Assembly: GCA_964417685.1 (NCBI GenBank)
Contig: CAYQIT010000010.1
Span: 1-30,069 of the forward strand
Length of the DNA: 30,069 nt
Source: CAJQGY01 sp964417685
GTDB taxonomy: Bacteria > Pseudomonadota > Gammaproteobacteria > Magnimaribacterales > D2472
Reading direction: 5' to 3'
Shown here: in pieces, positions 13,411-21,438 of the stretch
Numbering within the stretch: position 1 is the first letter of the stretch
Layout: each line of letters begins with the position of its first letter
Translations under genes and position numbers: made by a program
The notes under the pieces: model-generated
What the model was told of the DNA's origin: nothing
Database searches by the model: none
Seen by the model: the letters and a program-made list of their open reading frames with translations, nothing else

Positions 13411-14211
13411 ATGTCGATTCAAGCTTTATTAAATGTAAATCAAATTGCTGCAAGAAAAGGTGCTGCAGAATTAGAATTTGCTGTAAAAAAAGTCCACAGC
13501 TTAGATGCTTCCAAAGGATCTCCGGATGGATACCTTCAAGCTATTAATAGAAGAGTTGAAGGCATAGTGCTTGATGAAATCAAAAGATTCTATCCAGAGG
13601 ACAATTTCTTAGGTGCTGAAACAGGATCAGAGGTCAATAATTCTAATATTACTTGGGTTCTAAAAGCGATTGATGGTGAGGCTAATTTTATGAACGGCTA
13701 CCCACATTTTGCTCTATCGCTAACGTGTCTTATGGACGAGGAGCCAGTTACAGCAGTAGTAATAGATCCAATTAGAAGAGAAGAATTTTCTGCACAAAAA
13801 GGAGCAGGAGCAACTCTCAACAATGGAAAGATTAGGGTAAGTAAACAGCAAGGTGTCATTGGATCAATGCTTAGCTTTGCTACATCTAAAGTTAGCTCAG
13901 CTGGCTATAGCTATGATTTCAATAAGACATATAAAGAACTTTTTAATCAAGACCTTGAAATGAGAAATTCTGGATCTACAGGTTTAGACCTGTGTTATAC
14001 AGCAACAGGAAGGCTTGATGGTTATTGGGCTCATGGTGTTGAGTTATGGGATGTTGCTGCTGGTTTATTAATTGCAAAAGAATCCGGGGCATTGATCAGT
14101 GACTTTAATGGTGATCCGAAATATCTTAACGGCGACCACTTCATTTGCGCCACACCAAGGTGCTACAAAGCAATTCTAAAATCAGTTAAACCTTATTACG
14201 AAAAATACTAA
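13411..14211 (+). CDS. suhB: SuhB-like inositol monophosphatase-family protein with degenerate active site
   Basis: A 266-residue protein, the size of E. coli SuhB (267), aligning along its whole length with the IMPase fold and divergent from trmJ as in other gammaproteobacteria. It keeps Glu70, Asp88 and Asp214 (in WDVAAG). However, the core motif usually reading DPxDGTTNF is KAIDGEANF at residues 85-93, and the VTxxD segment reads LQAIN at 42-46. In human IMPA1 numbering, D47 is Asn, D90 is Lys, P91 is Ala and T95 is Glu. Those residues bind two of the metals and activate the water, so phosphatase activity is unlikely. E. coli SuhB also works in rRNA antitermination with NusA, a role reported not to need catalysis. 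I infer a pseudophosphatase retained for that role. There is no Shine-Dalgarno; a TACAAT at 13399-13404 suggests a leaderless transcript. Confidence 0.88.
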   Translation: MSIQALLNVNQIAARKGAAELEFAVKKVHSLDASKGSPDGYLQAINRRVEGIVLDEIKRFYPEDNFLGAETGSEVNNSNITWVLKAIDGEANFMNGYPHFALSLTCLMDEEPVTAVVIDPIRREEFSAQKGAGATLNNGKIRVSKQQGVIGSMLSFATSKVSSAGYSYDFNKTYKELFNQDLEMRNSGSTGLDLCYTATGRLDGYWAHGVELWDVAAGLLIAKESGALISDFNGDPKYLNGDHFICATPRCYKAILKSVKPYYEKY

Positions 14212-15122
14212 GGTAATTCGTCAAAATCTGCGCCTTCAGGCTCAGGAACAGCTAAATCCTCTTGAGTGATAGACAATGACATCAGCATGTTTGCAACTAC
14301 ATATATAGAAGAATAAGTACCAACCATAACACCCAAAATAAGGGCCAAGCTAAAGCCTTTGATAAGCTCGCCACCAAAAATATATAAAGCAAATAAAACT
14401 AGTAATGTTGTTAAAGAGGTAACGATTGTTCTGCCCAGAGTTTGATTAAGAGAAAGATCAATCATTTCTTGGGGTCCAAGGGTTCTCTCTGATCTAAAGT
14501 TTTCTCTAATTCTGTCAGAAACCACAATAGTATCGTTTAGTGAATAACCTATAACAGCTAACAGAGCTGCTAAAACAGTTAAATCAAAGTCCCAAGCAAA
14601 AATAGAAAAGAAACCAAGAATAATAACAACATCGTGACCCAAAGCTGAAACAGCACCTAAAGCAAACTTATACTGAAATCTAAAAGCAACATACATAAGG
14701 ATCATGAAAAGAGCCACCAGCATTCCAAGTCCGCCTTGATCTCTGAGCTCAGAGCCTACTTGAGGGCCAACAAACTCTACCCTTTTAAGCTCACCGTTTA
14801 AGCCAGAATCATTTAATAGAGTAAATATACTCTCACCAATACTGCTATTACCATTTTGATCAGCAACTTTAATTAGTACGTCTAGATTAGAGCCAAAGTT
14901 AACAACTTGTGAATCCTCATAATCATTCTCAATAAGAATATTTCTAATAGACTCTAGCTCAATTGGCTCTTCATAGGTAACTTCTATTAAAGTTCCGCCG
15001 CTAAAATCCAATCCTAGACTGAGGCCTTTAAATGATAAAGATAAAACAGAAACAGAAAAAAGCACTGCAGATATAATAGCTGCGACCTTTCTATATTTCA
15101 TGAACGGTATCTTTTTATTCAT
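14208..15122 (-). CDS. secF: Protein translocase subunit SecF
   Basis: A 304-residue inner-membrane subunit that with SecD and YajC uses the proton-motive force to pull preproteins through SecYEG. An N-terminal TM segment (VAAIISAVLFSVSVLSLSF) leads into the diagnostic GLDFSGGTLIEVTYE. The small periplasmic domain spans about residues 40-125. The C-terminal five-TM domain has FVGPQVGSELRDQGG, VIGYSLNDTIVVSDRIREN and GRTIVTSLTTLLVLFALYIFGG, all family hallmarks. Its start codon overlaps the secD stop as TAATG, ensuring coupling. Its stop overlaps the convergent suhB stop by 4 bp. Length is normal. Confidence 0.98.
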   Translation of the reverse strand: MNKKIPFMKYRKVAAIISAVLFSVSVLSLSFKGLSLGLDFSGGTLIEVTYEEPIELESIRNILIENDYEDSQVVNFGSNLDVLIKVADQNGNSSIGESIFTLLNDSGLNGELKRVEFVGPQVGSELRDQGGLGMLVALFMILMYVAFRFQYKFALGAVSALGHDVVIILGFFSIFAWDFDLTVLAALLAVIGYSLNDTIVVSDRIRENFRSERTLGPQEMIDLSLNQTLGRTIVTSLTTLLVLFALYIFGGELIKGFSLALILGVMVGTYSSIYVVANMLMSLSITQEDLAVPEPEGADFDELP

Positions 15123-16981
15123 TATATTTTTAATTCCTTAATGTTCTTGTTTCCATAGATTAGATTTACCATTGCTCTTGTGCACATAATCGCTGTAAAC
15201 ATTGAAGTAACAATTCCTATAGATAATGTAATGGCAAAACCCTTTATTGGCCCTGTACCGATAACATAGAGAATAAGTGCAGCAATAAGGGTAGTTACAT
15301 TAGCATCAAATATAGTTACAAATGCTCTTGAGAAGCCATCATGAATTGCGGATTGAGGATCTTTGTTTTTTAGTTCTTCTCTTATCCTTGAGAAGATCAA
15401 AACATTTGCATCAACCGCCATACCAACTGTTAAAACAATACCAGCGATACCAGGTAAGGTTAAGCTTGCTCCTAGTAAGGACATTATCCCTGTTATTAAA
15501 ACCAAATTGATTACCAAAGAGATATTTGCAGCCAAACCAAATATTCGGTAATAAAGCGCCATAAATAATATAACCAAAGAAAAACCTATGAGTATTGATG
15601 TCATACCAAGCTCAATGTTTTCTTTACCAAGACTTGGTCCTACTGTTCTCTCTTCAACAAACTTCATTGGTGCAGCCAAAGCTCCAGCTCTTAATAACAA
15701 AGCAAGCTCGCTGGCTTCTTGAGGGGATCCGACGCCTGTGATTCTGAAACTTGTACCTAAAACAGCCTGAATAGTTGCCAAACTAATAATATTTTTTTCA
15801 ATGTATGAAGTTTGTTCAATAACTTTGTTGCCAAATTCATCTGTGACAAGCTCAGATTTAGATTTTTGCTCAACAAACAAAACTCCAAGACCTCTTCCAA
15901 TATTACCTGAAGTAGCTTTTTGCATTGCTCTTCCACCCTGCATATCTAGAGTAATATTTACCTGCGAGAATCCACTTTCATCAAAACCAGTATTTGCATT
16001 AGTTACTCGGTCACCTGTAACTACAACAGCTCTTTCTAAGAAGGCAGTTCTATATTCATTTTCTTTAAAATTAAACTCTTCTTTCCTCAATGGTGAAGTT
16101 CTTGCGTTTGCTTCAAGTCTAAATTCTAAGTTTGCAGTCTTACCAATTATTTTTTTAGCAGCAGTAGGATCTTGTACTCCGGGAAGTTGAACAACTATTC
16201 GGTTAGCGCCTTGTCTTTGAACGACTGGCTCAGAAACTCCAAGTTCATTTACCCTATTTCGTAAAGTTGTTAAGTTCTGTCCTACGGCATAATCTCTAAT
16301 TTCTTTGATAGCAACATCAGAATATTCAAGCAATAAAGTTTTTCTGCTTGGTCTCTCAGTGATTATGTATTGGATGCCACCATTGATGCCGATGCTATCA
16401 TTTCTGTAGGCTCTTAATGCATTGTTATAACTCTCAGTATCCTTGAACTCAAAGATAAGAGCTAAATCCTTAACATATGAATTTGCCACACCTAACTTAT
16501 CTTCTCTAAAACTTTTTCTATAATTATCAAGCAACACTTCTAATCTTGCTTGCAGTGCAGTGTCTATATCTACCTCAAGTAAAAAGTGAACTCCACCTGA
16601 TAGATCGAGTCCTAATTTAACAGGACTGCCACCAAGATCTTTCAACCACTGCGGTGTAGTAGGCTCAAGATTAAGGGCAATAATTACCTTGTCTAAAAGA
16701 GTATTTTGCAATGCGGTTTTAGCTTCAAGCTGTTGATCTAAGGTATTAAATTTAACTACAATTTTATTGTCTCTTAAAAATATATCTTGATAGCCTGAGG
16801 TCTGATTATCTAATATAGCCTCCGCCTCATCCAAAAGCGATTGGTCTGCGGATTTACCAGAGTCAGTATAAGCAATTTGAACAGCTGGCTGACTTGGGTA
16901 TAAGTTTGGCAGTGCATAAAGACAGCCTAACCCTAAAACAATTAGTATTGTGATATATCTTAGGGCTGAGTTTTTATTCAC
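15122..16981 (-). CDS. secD: Protein translocase subunit SecD
   Basis: A 619-residue partner of SecF (E. coli 615). It has TM1 near 7-25, then the first periplasmic P1 domain with LGLDLSGGVHFLLEVD. The middle has TLRNRVNELGVSEPVVQRQGANRIVVQLPGVQDP. The five-TM C-terminal part has RTVGPSLGKENIELGMTS, GMAVDANVLIFSRIREELK and TIFDANVTTLIAALILYVIGTGPIKGFA. Motifs are complete, including the Asp/Arg residues of TM4 implicated in proton coupling. The start is GTG at 16981, nine bases after the yajC stop, with an AGAAG just upstream as the probable ribosome-binding site. It is part of the queA-tgt-yajC-secD-secF train on the minus strand. Confidence 0.98.
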   Translation of the reverse strand: MNKNSALRYITILIVLGLGCLYALPNLYPSQPAVQIAYTDSGKSADQSLLDEAEAILDNQTSGYQDIFLRDNKIVVKFNTLDQQLEAKTALQNTLLDKVIIALNLEPTTPQWLKDLGGSPVKLGLDLSGGVHFLLEVDIDTALQARLEVLLDNYRKSFREDKLGVANSYVKDLALIFEFKDTESYNNALRAYRNDSIGINGGIQYIITERPSRKTLLLEYSDVAIKEIRDYAVGQNLTTLRNRVNELGVSEPVVQRQGANRIVVQLPGVQDPTAAKKIIGKTANLEFRLEANARTSPLRKEEFNFKENEYRTAFLERAVVVTGDRVTNANTGFDESGFSQVNITLDMQGGRAMQKATSGNIGRGLGVLFVEQKSKSELVTDEFGNKVIEQTSYIEKNIISLATIQAVLGTSFRITGVGSPQEASELALLLRAGALAAPMKFVEERTVGPSLGKENIELGMTSILIGFSLVILFMALYYRIFGLAANISLVINLVLITGIMSLLGASLTLPGIAGIVLTVGMAVDANVLIFSRIREELKNKDPQSAIHDGFSRAFVTIFDANVTTLIAALILYVIGTGPIKGFAITLSIGIVTSMFTAIMCTRAMVNLIYGNKNIKELKI

Positions 16982-16990
16982 TTCTAAATG

Positions 16991-17353
16991 TTATTTAATT
17001 GAATCAATTGTGCCTTTTGGTAAAACACTTGATACAGCAGATTTTTGAAATTTTAGAGTTTGATTATCACCAACATTAACAGAGATGTAAGCTCCCTTGA
17101 TTTCTATTACTTTGCCAAGAATTCCACTTGCAGTGATGATTTCATCATTCTTCTCTAATGCTGCGATCATATTAACAAGTTCTTTTTGTCTTTTGTTTTG
17201 AGGCCTAATCATTAAAAAGTAAATCAGGATAAAAAATCCTCCAAACATTATTAAAGGGCCCCACGCTGAGGGCGCTGATTGTTGCATTGCATCTTGTGCA
17301 AAAATAAGATTTGGCATAACAATCAATGCAAGCAAATATTTATAAAAATTCAT
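16991..17353 (-). CDS. yajC: Sec translocase accessory subunit YajC
   Basis: A 120-residue single-span inner-membrane protein that associates with SecDF. Here residues 1-19 look like a signal-type hydrophobic stretch ending in LIFA, and a second, stronger TM helix lies at about 31-48 (PLIMFGGFFILIYFLMI), followed by the invariant RPQNKRQKE. The C-terminal cytoplasmic domain has LEKNDEIITASGILGKVIEI and ends in a soluble strand-rich tail. An AGGAAG Shine-Dalgarno precedes the ATG. It sits eight bases downstream of tgt and nine upstream of secD, the standard gammaproteobacterial order. Confidence 0.96.
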   Translation of the reverse strand: MNFYKYLLALIVMPNLIFAQDAMQQSAPSAWGPLIMFGGFFILIYFLMIRPQNKRQKELVNMIAALEKNDEIITASGILGKVIEIKGAYISVNVGDNQTLKFQKSAVSSVLPKGTIDSIK

Positions 17354-17361
17354 AACTCTTC

Positions 17362-18477
17362 CTATAGTGGCCCATCGGGCATTTCTAAACCTCGCATATT
17401 ATAGAAGTCTTTTACAAACTTCGCGAATAAATTATTCTCTAAGGCCTCTCTTATACCCCTCATGAGAGATTGATAGTAATAAATATTATGATAACTAGAC
17501 AAAATGCTGCCAAGCATCTCATTTGTCCTATCTAAATGGTTTAAATATGCTCTGCTGTAGTTTTTACATACCTTACAGTCACAATTCTCGTCTATAGGCC
17601 TCTGGTCCATTTTGTAAGGAGCATTTCTAATATTAACCACTCCTGTAGAAGTTATTAACTGTCCATTTCTTGCATTTCTTGTTGGCAGAACGCAATCAAA
17701 CATATCAATGCCATACCTTACAGCCTCTACTATATCCTCTGGCTTGCCTACGCCCATGAGGTATCTAGGCTTATCTTCAGGTAATTTATCAGCCATAAAT
17801 GCAAGAATCTTTGTTTTTTCTTCCTTAGATTCTCCTACGCTAAGTCCACCAAGCGCAACCCCATCAAATCCAATTTCCTTTATCTTATTTAATGATTCCT
17901 CTCTAAGATCTTCGTGCATACCACCTTGAACGATTCCAAATAAAGCTGATGATGATTTATGAGCATCTTTGCACCTTTTAGCCCATCTCATGGAGAGCTC
18001 CATAGATTCTTTTGCTTGCTCGTGTGTTGATGGATAATCAGTACATTCATCAAATGCCATTACAATGTCTGATCCAAGATTTTCTTGAATTTGAATAGAA
18101 TCTTCTGGGGTCATAAAGATCTTTCTTCCATCGTATGGCGAGCTAAATCGAACACCTTCTTCGCTAATTTTTACAAGATCACCAAGGCTCCATACTTGGA
18201 ACCCTCCTGAATCAGTCAATATTGGTCTATCCCAATTAGAGAATTTGTGAAGACCCCCTAGCTCTTTAACAGCCTCGTCTCCAGGCCTTAGCATTAGATG
18301 GTAGGTATTACCGAGGATAATTTCAGCACCTGTTGATTTTAAGTCTTCTACAGTCATACCTTTTACAGTGCCGTTAGTTCCAACAGGCATGAATGCAGGG
18401 GTTTGTATTTTTCCTCTCGGGAAAGATAACTCTGCTCTTCTAGCGAATTCTGATTTTGTATTTAATTTAAACTTCAT
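17362..18477 (-). CDS. tgt: tRNA-guanine transglycosylase (queuosine biosynthesis)
   Basis: A 371-residue Tgt that swaps guanine-34 for the preQ1 base in tRNAs for Asp, Asn, His and Tyr. Motifs are MLRPGDEAVKELGG, the substrate-recognition DSGGFQVWSL, FGIVQGGMHEDLR, GLSVGE, and YLMGVGKPEDIVEAVRYGIDMFDCVLPTRNARNG, whose MFDCV Asp is the nucleophile. A zinc site CDCKVC with a downstream His is intact. I start it at ATG 18477 (MKFKLNT), which matches the family N-terminus; a longer frame upstream has no independent support. The 5' end overlaps queA by 11 bp, so translation of the two is coupled. Next gene is yajC after 8 bp. Confidence 0.97.
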   Translation of the reverse strand: MKFKLNTKSEFARRAELSFPRGKIQTPAFMPVGTNGTVKGMTVEDLKSTGAEIILGNTYHLMLRPGDEAVKELGGLHKFSNWDRPILTDSGGFQVWSLGDLVKISEEGVRFSSPYDGRKIFMTPEDSIQIQENLGSDIVMAFDECTDYPSTHEQAKESMELSMRWAKRCKDAHKSSSALFGIVQGGMHEDLREESLNKIKEIGFDGVALGGLSVGESKEEKTKILAFMADKLPEDKPRYLMGVGKPEDIVEAVRYGIDMFDCVLPTRNARNGQLITSTGVVNIRNAPYKMDQRPIDENCDCKVCKNYSRAYLNHLDRTNEMLGSILSSYHNIYYYQSLMRGIREALENNLFAKFVKDFYNMRGLEMPDGPL

Positions 18478-19486
18478 GTTTTTGTAAAAGCATTGCATCT
18501 CCGTAAGAGAGAAATCTGTACCTTTCCTCTACGGCTATCTTATAGATTTCTTTCATATTTTCATATCCTATAAAGGCAGCTACAAGCATTAATAATGAAG
18601 ATTGAGGCATGTGAAAATTTGTAATTAAACAATCGACTGCTTTGAACTTATATCCAGGGGTAATATAAAGATTTGTATAACCACTAAATCCTTTTTGAGA
18701 CATATCATTAAAAGCGGTTTCAAGGGCTCTTGTTGCAGTTGTTCCTACTGCAAAAACTTTTTTGCCTGATTTTTTTGTTGCAGTAACTAGATCAACAACT
18801 TCAGGTTTAACTTCCATGAATTCACTGTGAATGTCATGATCAGCAATATTTTCTACCTTCACCGGTTGAAATGTCCCTGCCCCGACACTTAGATTTACCT
18901 TTGCAATTGTTACACCTTTATTTCTTATTTTTGAAAGTAATTCTTCATCAAAATGTAAGCCAGCTGTTGGGGCTGCAACAGAATCTTGAAGTTGTTTATC
19001 CTCATAAACTGTTGCATATCTATTATGATCAAGTTCCTCGTCTTCTCTTTTGATGTATGGGGGTAAAGGAACATGGCCTATATCATTAAAAATTTTGAGG
19101 GGTTCATCATTGAACTGAATGATAAAAAAATTATCTTTTCTTCCTAATACTGATATTTGGTGGCTGCCTATATTTAAGACAGAATCAACTTTTGGGCTTC
19201 TACCTGATTTAATCTGAACTAGGGCTTGGTTATTCTCCATAATCCTTTCGAGCATGACTTCAATGGCTCCACCAGACTCTTTACTTCCATGAAGTCTTGC
19301 TGGTATTACTGAGGTATTATTTATCACCAAAAGATCACCACTTTCAAAGTAACTTAAGATATCTGTAAAGTATTTATGACTTATGTTTTTACTGTAAACA
19401 AGTAACTTGCTTGAGCTTCTCTCTTCCAAAGGATAGTTAGCTATTAGCTCTTCAGGTAAATGATAATCAAAATCTATAGTTTTCAT
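18467..19486 (-). CDS. queA: S-adenosylmethionine:tRNA ribosyltransferase-isomerase (queuosine biosynthesis)
   Basis: A 339-residue enzyme that transfers and rearranges ribose from SAM onto preQ1-34 to make epoxyqueuosine, the step after Tgt. Conserved blocks are DFDYHLPEELIANYPLEERSSSKLLVY at the N-terminus, LLVINNTSVIPARLHGSKESGG, VPLPPYIKRE, RYATVYEDKQLQDSVAAPTAGLHFDEELL, SVGAGTFQPVKVENIADHDIHSEFMEV and NFHMPQSSLLMLVAAFIGYE. All are intact and length is typical. There is no Shine-Dalgarno. A TTGTAG-17-TAAAAT promoter on the minus strand predicts a start about three bases before the ATG, i.e. an essentially leaderless mRNA. It is first in the queA-tgt-yajC-secDF operon. Confidence 0.97.
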   Translation of the reverse strand: MKTIDFDYHLPEELIANYPLEERSSSKLLVYSKNISHKYFTDILSYFESGDLLVINNTSVIPARLHGSKESGGAIEVMLERIMENNQALVQIKSGRSPKVDSVLNIGSHQISVLGRKDNFFIIQFNDEPLKIFNDIGHVPLPPYIKREDEELDHNRYATVYEDKQLQDSVAAPTAGLHFDEELLSKIRNKGVTIAKVNLSVGAGTFQPVKVENIADHDIHSEFMEVKPEVVDLVTATKKSGKKVFAVGTTATRALETAFNDMSQKGFSGYTNLYITPGYKFKAVDCLITNFHMPQSSLLMLVAAFIGYENMKEIYKIAVEERYRFLSYGDAMLLQKHEV

Positions 19487-19495
19487 AAGATGTTG

Positions 19496-19524
19496 ATTTT
19501 AAAAGAGTTAATAGTTAGCTACAA
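19496..19524 (-). promoter_or_regulatory. queA operon promoter
   Basis: On the minus strand TTGTAG (19524-19519) and TAAAAT (19501-19496) are 17 bases apart, the optimal sigma-70 spacing. The -35 overlaps the -10 of the divergent tRNA-Leu promoter. Predicted start near 19489, three bases from the queA ATG. Confidence 0.5.
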
Positions 19525-19525
19525 T
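19498..19525 (+). promoter_or_regulatory. tRNA-Leu promoter
   Basis: TTTAAA (19498-19503), 16 bases, TACAAT (19520-19525), followed by a GC-rich discriminator GCCACCG just before the tRNA. A GC-rich discriminator is typical of growth-rate- and ppGpp-controlled stable-RNA promoters. Confidence 0.5.
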
Positions 19526-19533
19526 GCCACCGT

Positions 19534-19618
19534 GCCCTATTGGCGGAATTGGTAGACGCGCGCGATTCAAAATCGCGTTCCTTCGGGAGTGCCTGTTCGA
19601 CTCAGGCATGGGGCACCA
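19534..19618 (+). tRNA. tRNA-Leu (anticodon CAA)
   Basis: An 85-nt class II tRNA. The acceptor GCCCTAT pairs with ATGGGGC (one U-G pair), followed by discriminator A and encoded CCA. The D-arm has GGCGGAATTGGTAGACGCG. The anticodon stem CGCGA/TCGCG encloses loop TTCAAAA, anticodon CAA, reading UUG. The long variable arm TTCCTTCGGGAGT and the T-loop GTTCGACTC complete the Leu identity. It ends two bases before the stop codon of the convergent FG-GAP gene, with no terminator visible in between. Confidence 0.97.
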
Positions 19619-19620
19619 TT

Positions 19621-21426
19621 TTAAAAAGAACAATTAACATTAATGATTGAGAATAAATAGTTCTTTTGTGTATTTTCATTACTCCAAGAATCTGATGTTG
19701 ATATAAGATCAATACAACCCTTGTTATCTAAGTTTATTGGCACACCTTTCATAAGAGATGTGGTTGAGTTTGAGAAAGATATAGGCCTATCAGGGAGTAT
19801 AGATTCATTTGAGGTGAAATTACCTTGGCCATCATTAATTGCAATATGTGCACCAGAAATTGTGCTTTGAAAGTCTCTAGTTGAATGGAAAATATCTAAA
19901 TCACCATCACCATCAATATCCCTCAGGTAAATATTACCTTCTCCATGATGCTTTTCTAATCGTGATTGATTTGGAAAATGAGCGGAGGTGTTATCTACTA
20001 AATTACCATTTTGATCATTTATTAGAATCTGAATATATGCACCTTCATAATAAGGATCATCTCTTGTTATTGAGACAACAACATCATTAAAACCATCTTG
20101 GTTTAAATCACCTGATGCCGCATGGTTGTATTTATTCCTATTAATATCAAAAGGGCCCTTTGGAAGTTCAAGCTCTAGCCAATTAGAAATATTAGGGGAA
20201 TTATCACTTAAGAGAATAGTTCCCTCTTCTGGTTGTGTTTCAAAGAGAAATCTATTATCAAAATTCCAGAATACAATATCATCATATCCATCATTATTTA
20301 GATCAGTGAGAAGACTACTCATTGGGCTCATGCGATTCAAATGCCACTCATTACCAATGAATGGATGAATGTTAAATTCACCCAATCCATTATTCACAAG
20401 GATCATATTGCAGGCAAAAATATCCATATCACCATCATTATCAAAATCGCCTGAGCTGGCATCGTGCGCAAAACCGCATAATGGTCCATCACCATTATTC
20501 TGATCATCAATATTTGAACTCTTGTCTTCAAAATAACCATTTTGATTACTAAGAATTAAAAGATGCGGAAATGGAGCAATATAGTCTTGCGATTGATCTT
20601 CACCCCTAACCTGTTTTCCCATGGAGCCTGCAAAAATATCATCTATCCCATCAGCATTAAAATCCTCTATCGCAAGTCTATATGCAAATGGATGAGTAAA
20701 ATACTCTGAACCAGCAAAAATAGACTTATCTTCATACAAATAACCATTTCCATCATTTAGATAAATATGAATAGGAGCTAAAACCTTCTGCTCTTCCTCT
20801 ATAGTGTGAGGAAATATTGCCCATGCAACTACTAAATCCTCATGACCGTCGCCATTGAAATCACCTATTGCCATATTATGAGCATCTTGACCAAACAACT
20901 GATTATTGTATGTCGTGCAGTCTTCAGGTGTTGGATAGCAAATTGTTGCAGAATATCTGTCACTAATTTCTAAACCGCCAAAACCTATATCTAAATTATT
21001 ATAGTAATTAGTCTTCTGATCTAAATGATTTATTGGTATAGGATTGTATTTGGTATTATTTTTTCTAATATTTAAATTAACCTCTCTAGAACCTGCTGGG
21101 CAAGTACCAGTAGATATTGAGTTAATTTGAAATTTAAATTCCTCTTCCTCGAGAACTGTTATAGGAGCATGAAAATCAAATGAATTTCCAGAATTTTCTA
21201 TCCAATAAATATTTTCACCACTCAAAACATACTTGCATTCAGAATAATTTGAACTTACATCAATATTTAATCTTTGATAAGAGTAGATTGGGTTTGGTAA
21301 TGAGCTATATGAGATATTTATAGCAGGTTGAGTTATTGATGGTGACTCTGTAGATCCTCCGCCGCCACCTCCTCCACATGAGGAAAGAATAAATGCTATA
21401 GCTATGATGTAATAATTTGATTTCAT
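19621..21426 (-). CDS. FG-GAP/VCBS-repeat surface lipoprotein with poly-glycine tether
   Basis: A 601-residue predicted lipoprotein. A short signal (YYIIAIAFILSSC) ends in a lipobox whose Cys is followed by seven glycines, a flexible tether to the membrane. After a beta-rich N-terminal domain of about 110 residues come at least six Asp-rich calcium-loop repeats of FG-GAP/VCBS type: DFNGDGHEDL, DFNADGIDDI, DFDNDGDMDI, DLNNDGYDDI, DLNQDGFNDV and DIDGDGDLDI, plus a degenerate last one (LDNKGCIDLI). These fold as a beta-propeller. Proteins of this kind are secreted or outer-membrane anchored and usually act in adhesion, polymer binding or as undetermined calcium-dependent surface proteins. No enzyme domain is visible. 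It follows the 101-residue gene after 12 bp, but no Shine-Dalgarno is evident. The function is unknown. Confidence 0.88.
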   Translation of the reverse strand: MKSNYYIIAIAFILSSCGGGGGGGSTESPSITQPAINISYSSLPNPIYSYQRLNIDVSSNYSECKYVLSGENIYWIENSGNSFDFHAPITVLEEEEFKFQINSISTGTCPAGSREVNLNIRKNNTKYNPIPINHLDQKTNYYNNLDIGFGGLEISDRYSATICYPTPEDCTTYNNQLFGQDAHNMAIGDFNGDGHEDLVVAWAIFPHTIEEEQKVLAPIHIYLNDGNGYLYEDKSIFAGSEYFTHPFAYRLAIEDFNADGIDDIFAGSMGKQVRGEDQSQDYIAPFPHLLILSNQNGYFEDKSSNIDDQNNGDGPLCGFAHDASSGDFDNDGDMDIFACNMILVNNGLGEFNIHPFIGNEWHLNRMSPMSSLLTDLNNDGYDDIVFWNFDNRFLFETQPEEGTILLSDNSPNISNWLELELPKGPFDINRNKYNHAASGDLNQDGFNDVVVSITRDDPYYEGAYIQILINDQNGNLVDNTSAHFPNQSRLEKHHGEGNIYLRDIDGDGDLDIFHSTRDFQSTISGAHIAINDGQGNFTSNESILPDRPISFSNSTTSLMKGVPINLDNKGCIDLISTSDSWSNENTQKNYLFSIINVNCSF

Positions 21427-21438
21427 TTATATTAAATC

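Noticed and set aside
13376..13453. Longer N-terminus for trmJ
   Set aside because: It would overlap the start of suhB, and the ATG at 13375 has a good GAGGAT ribosome-binding site and the expected start of the fold.
15801..16190. A 129-residue plus-strand frame inside secD
   Set aside because: Fully antisense to conserved secD motifs; no independent motif or Shine-Dalgarno.
18478..18498. Longer N-terminus for tgt (MQCFYKN...)
   Set aside because: Seven extra residues lie inside queA and do not match the family N-terminus, which begins MKF at 18477.
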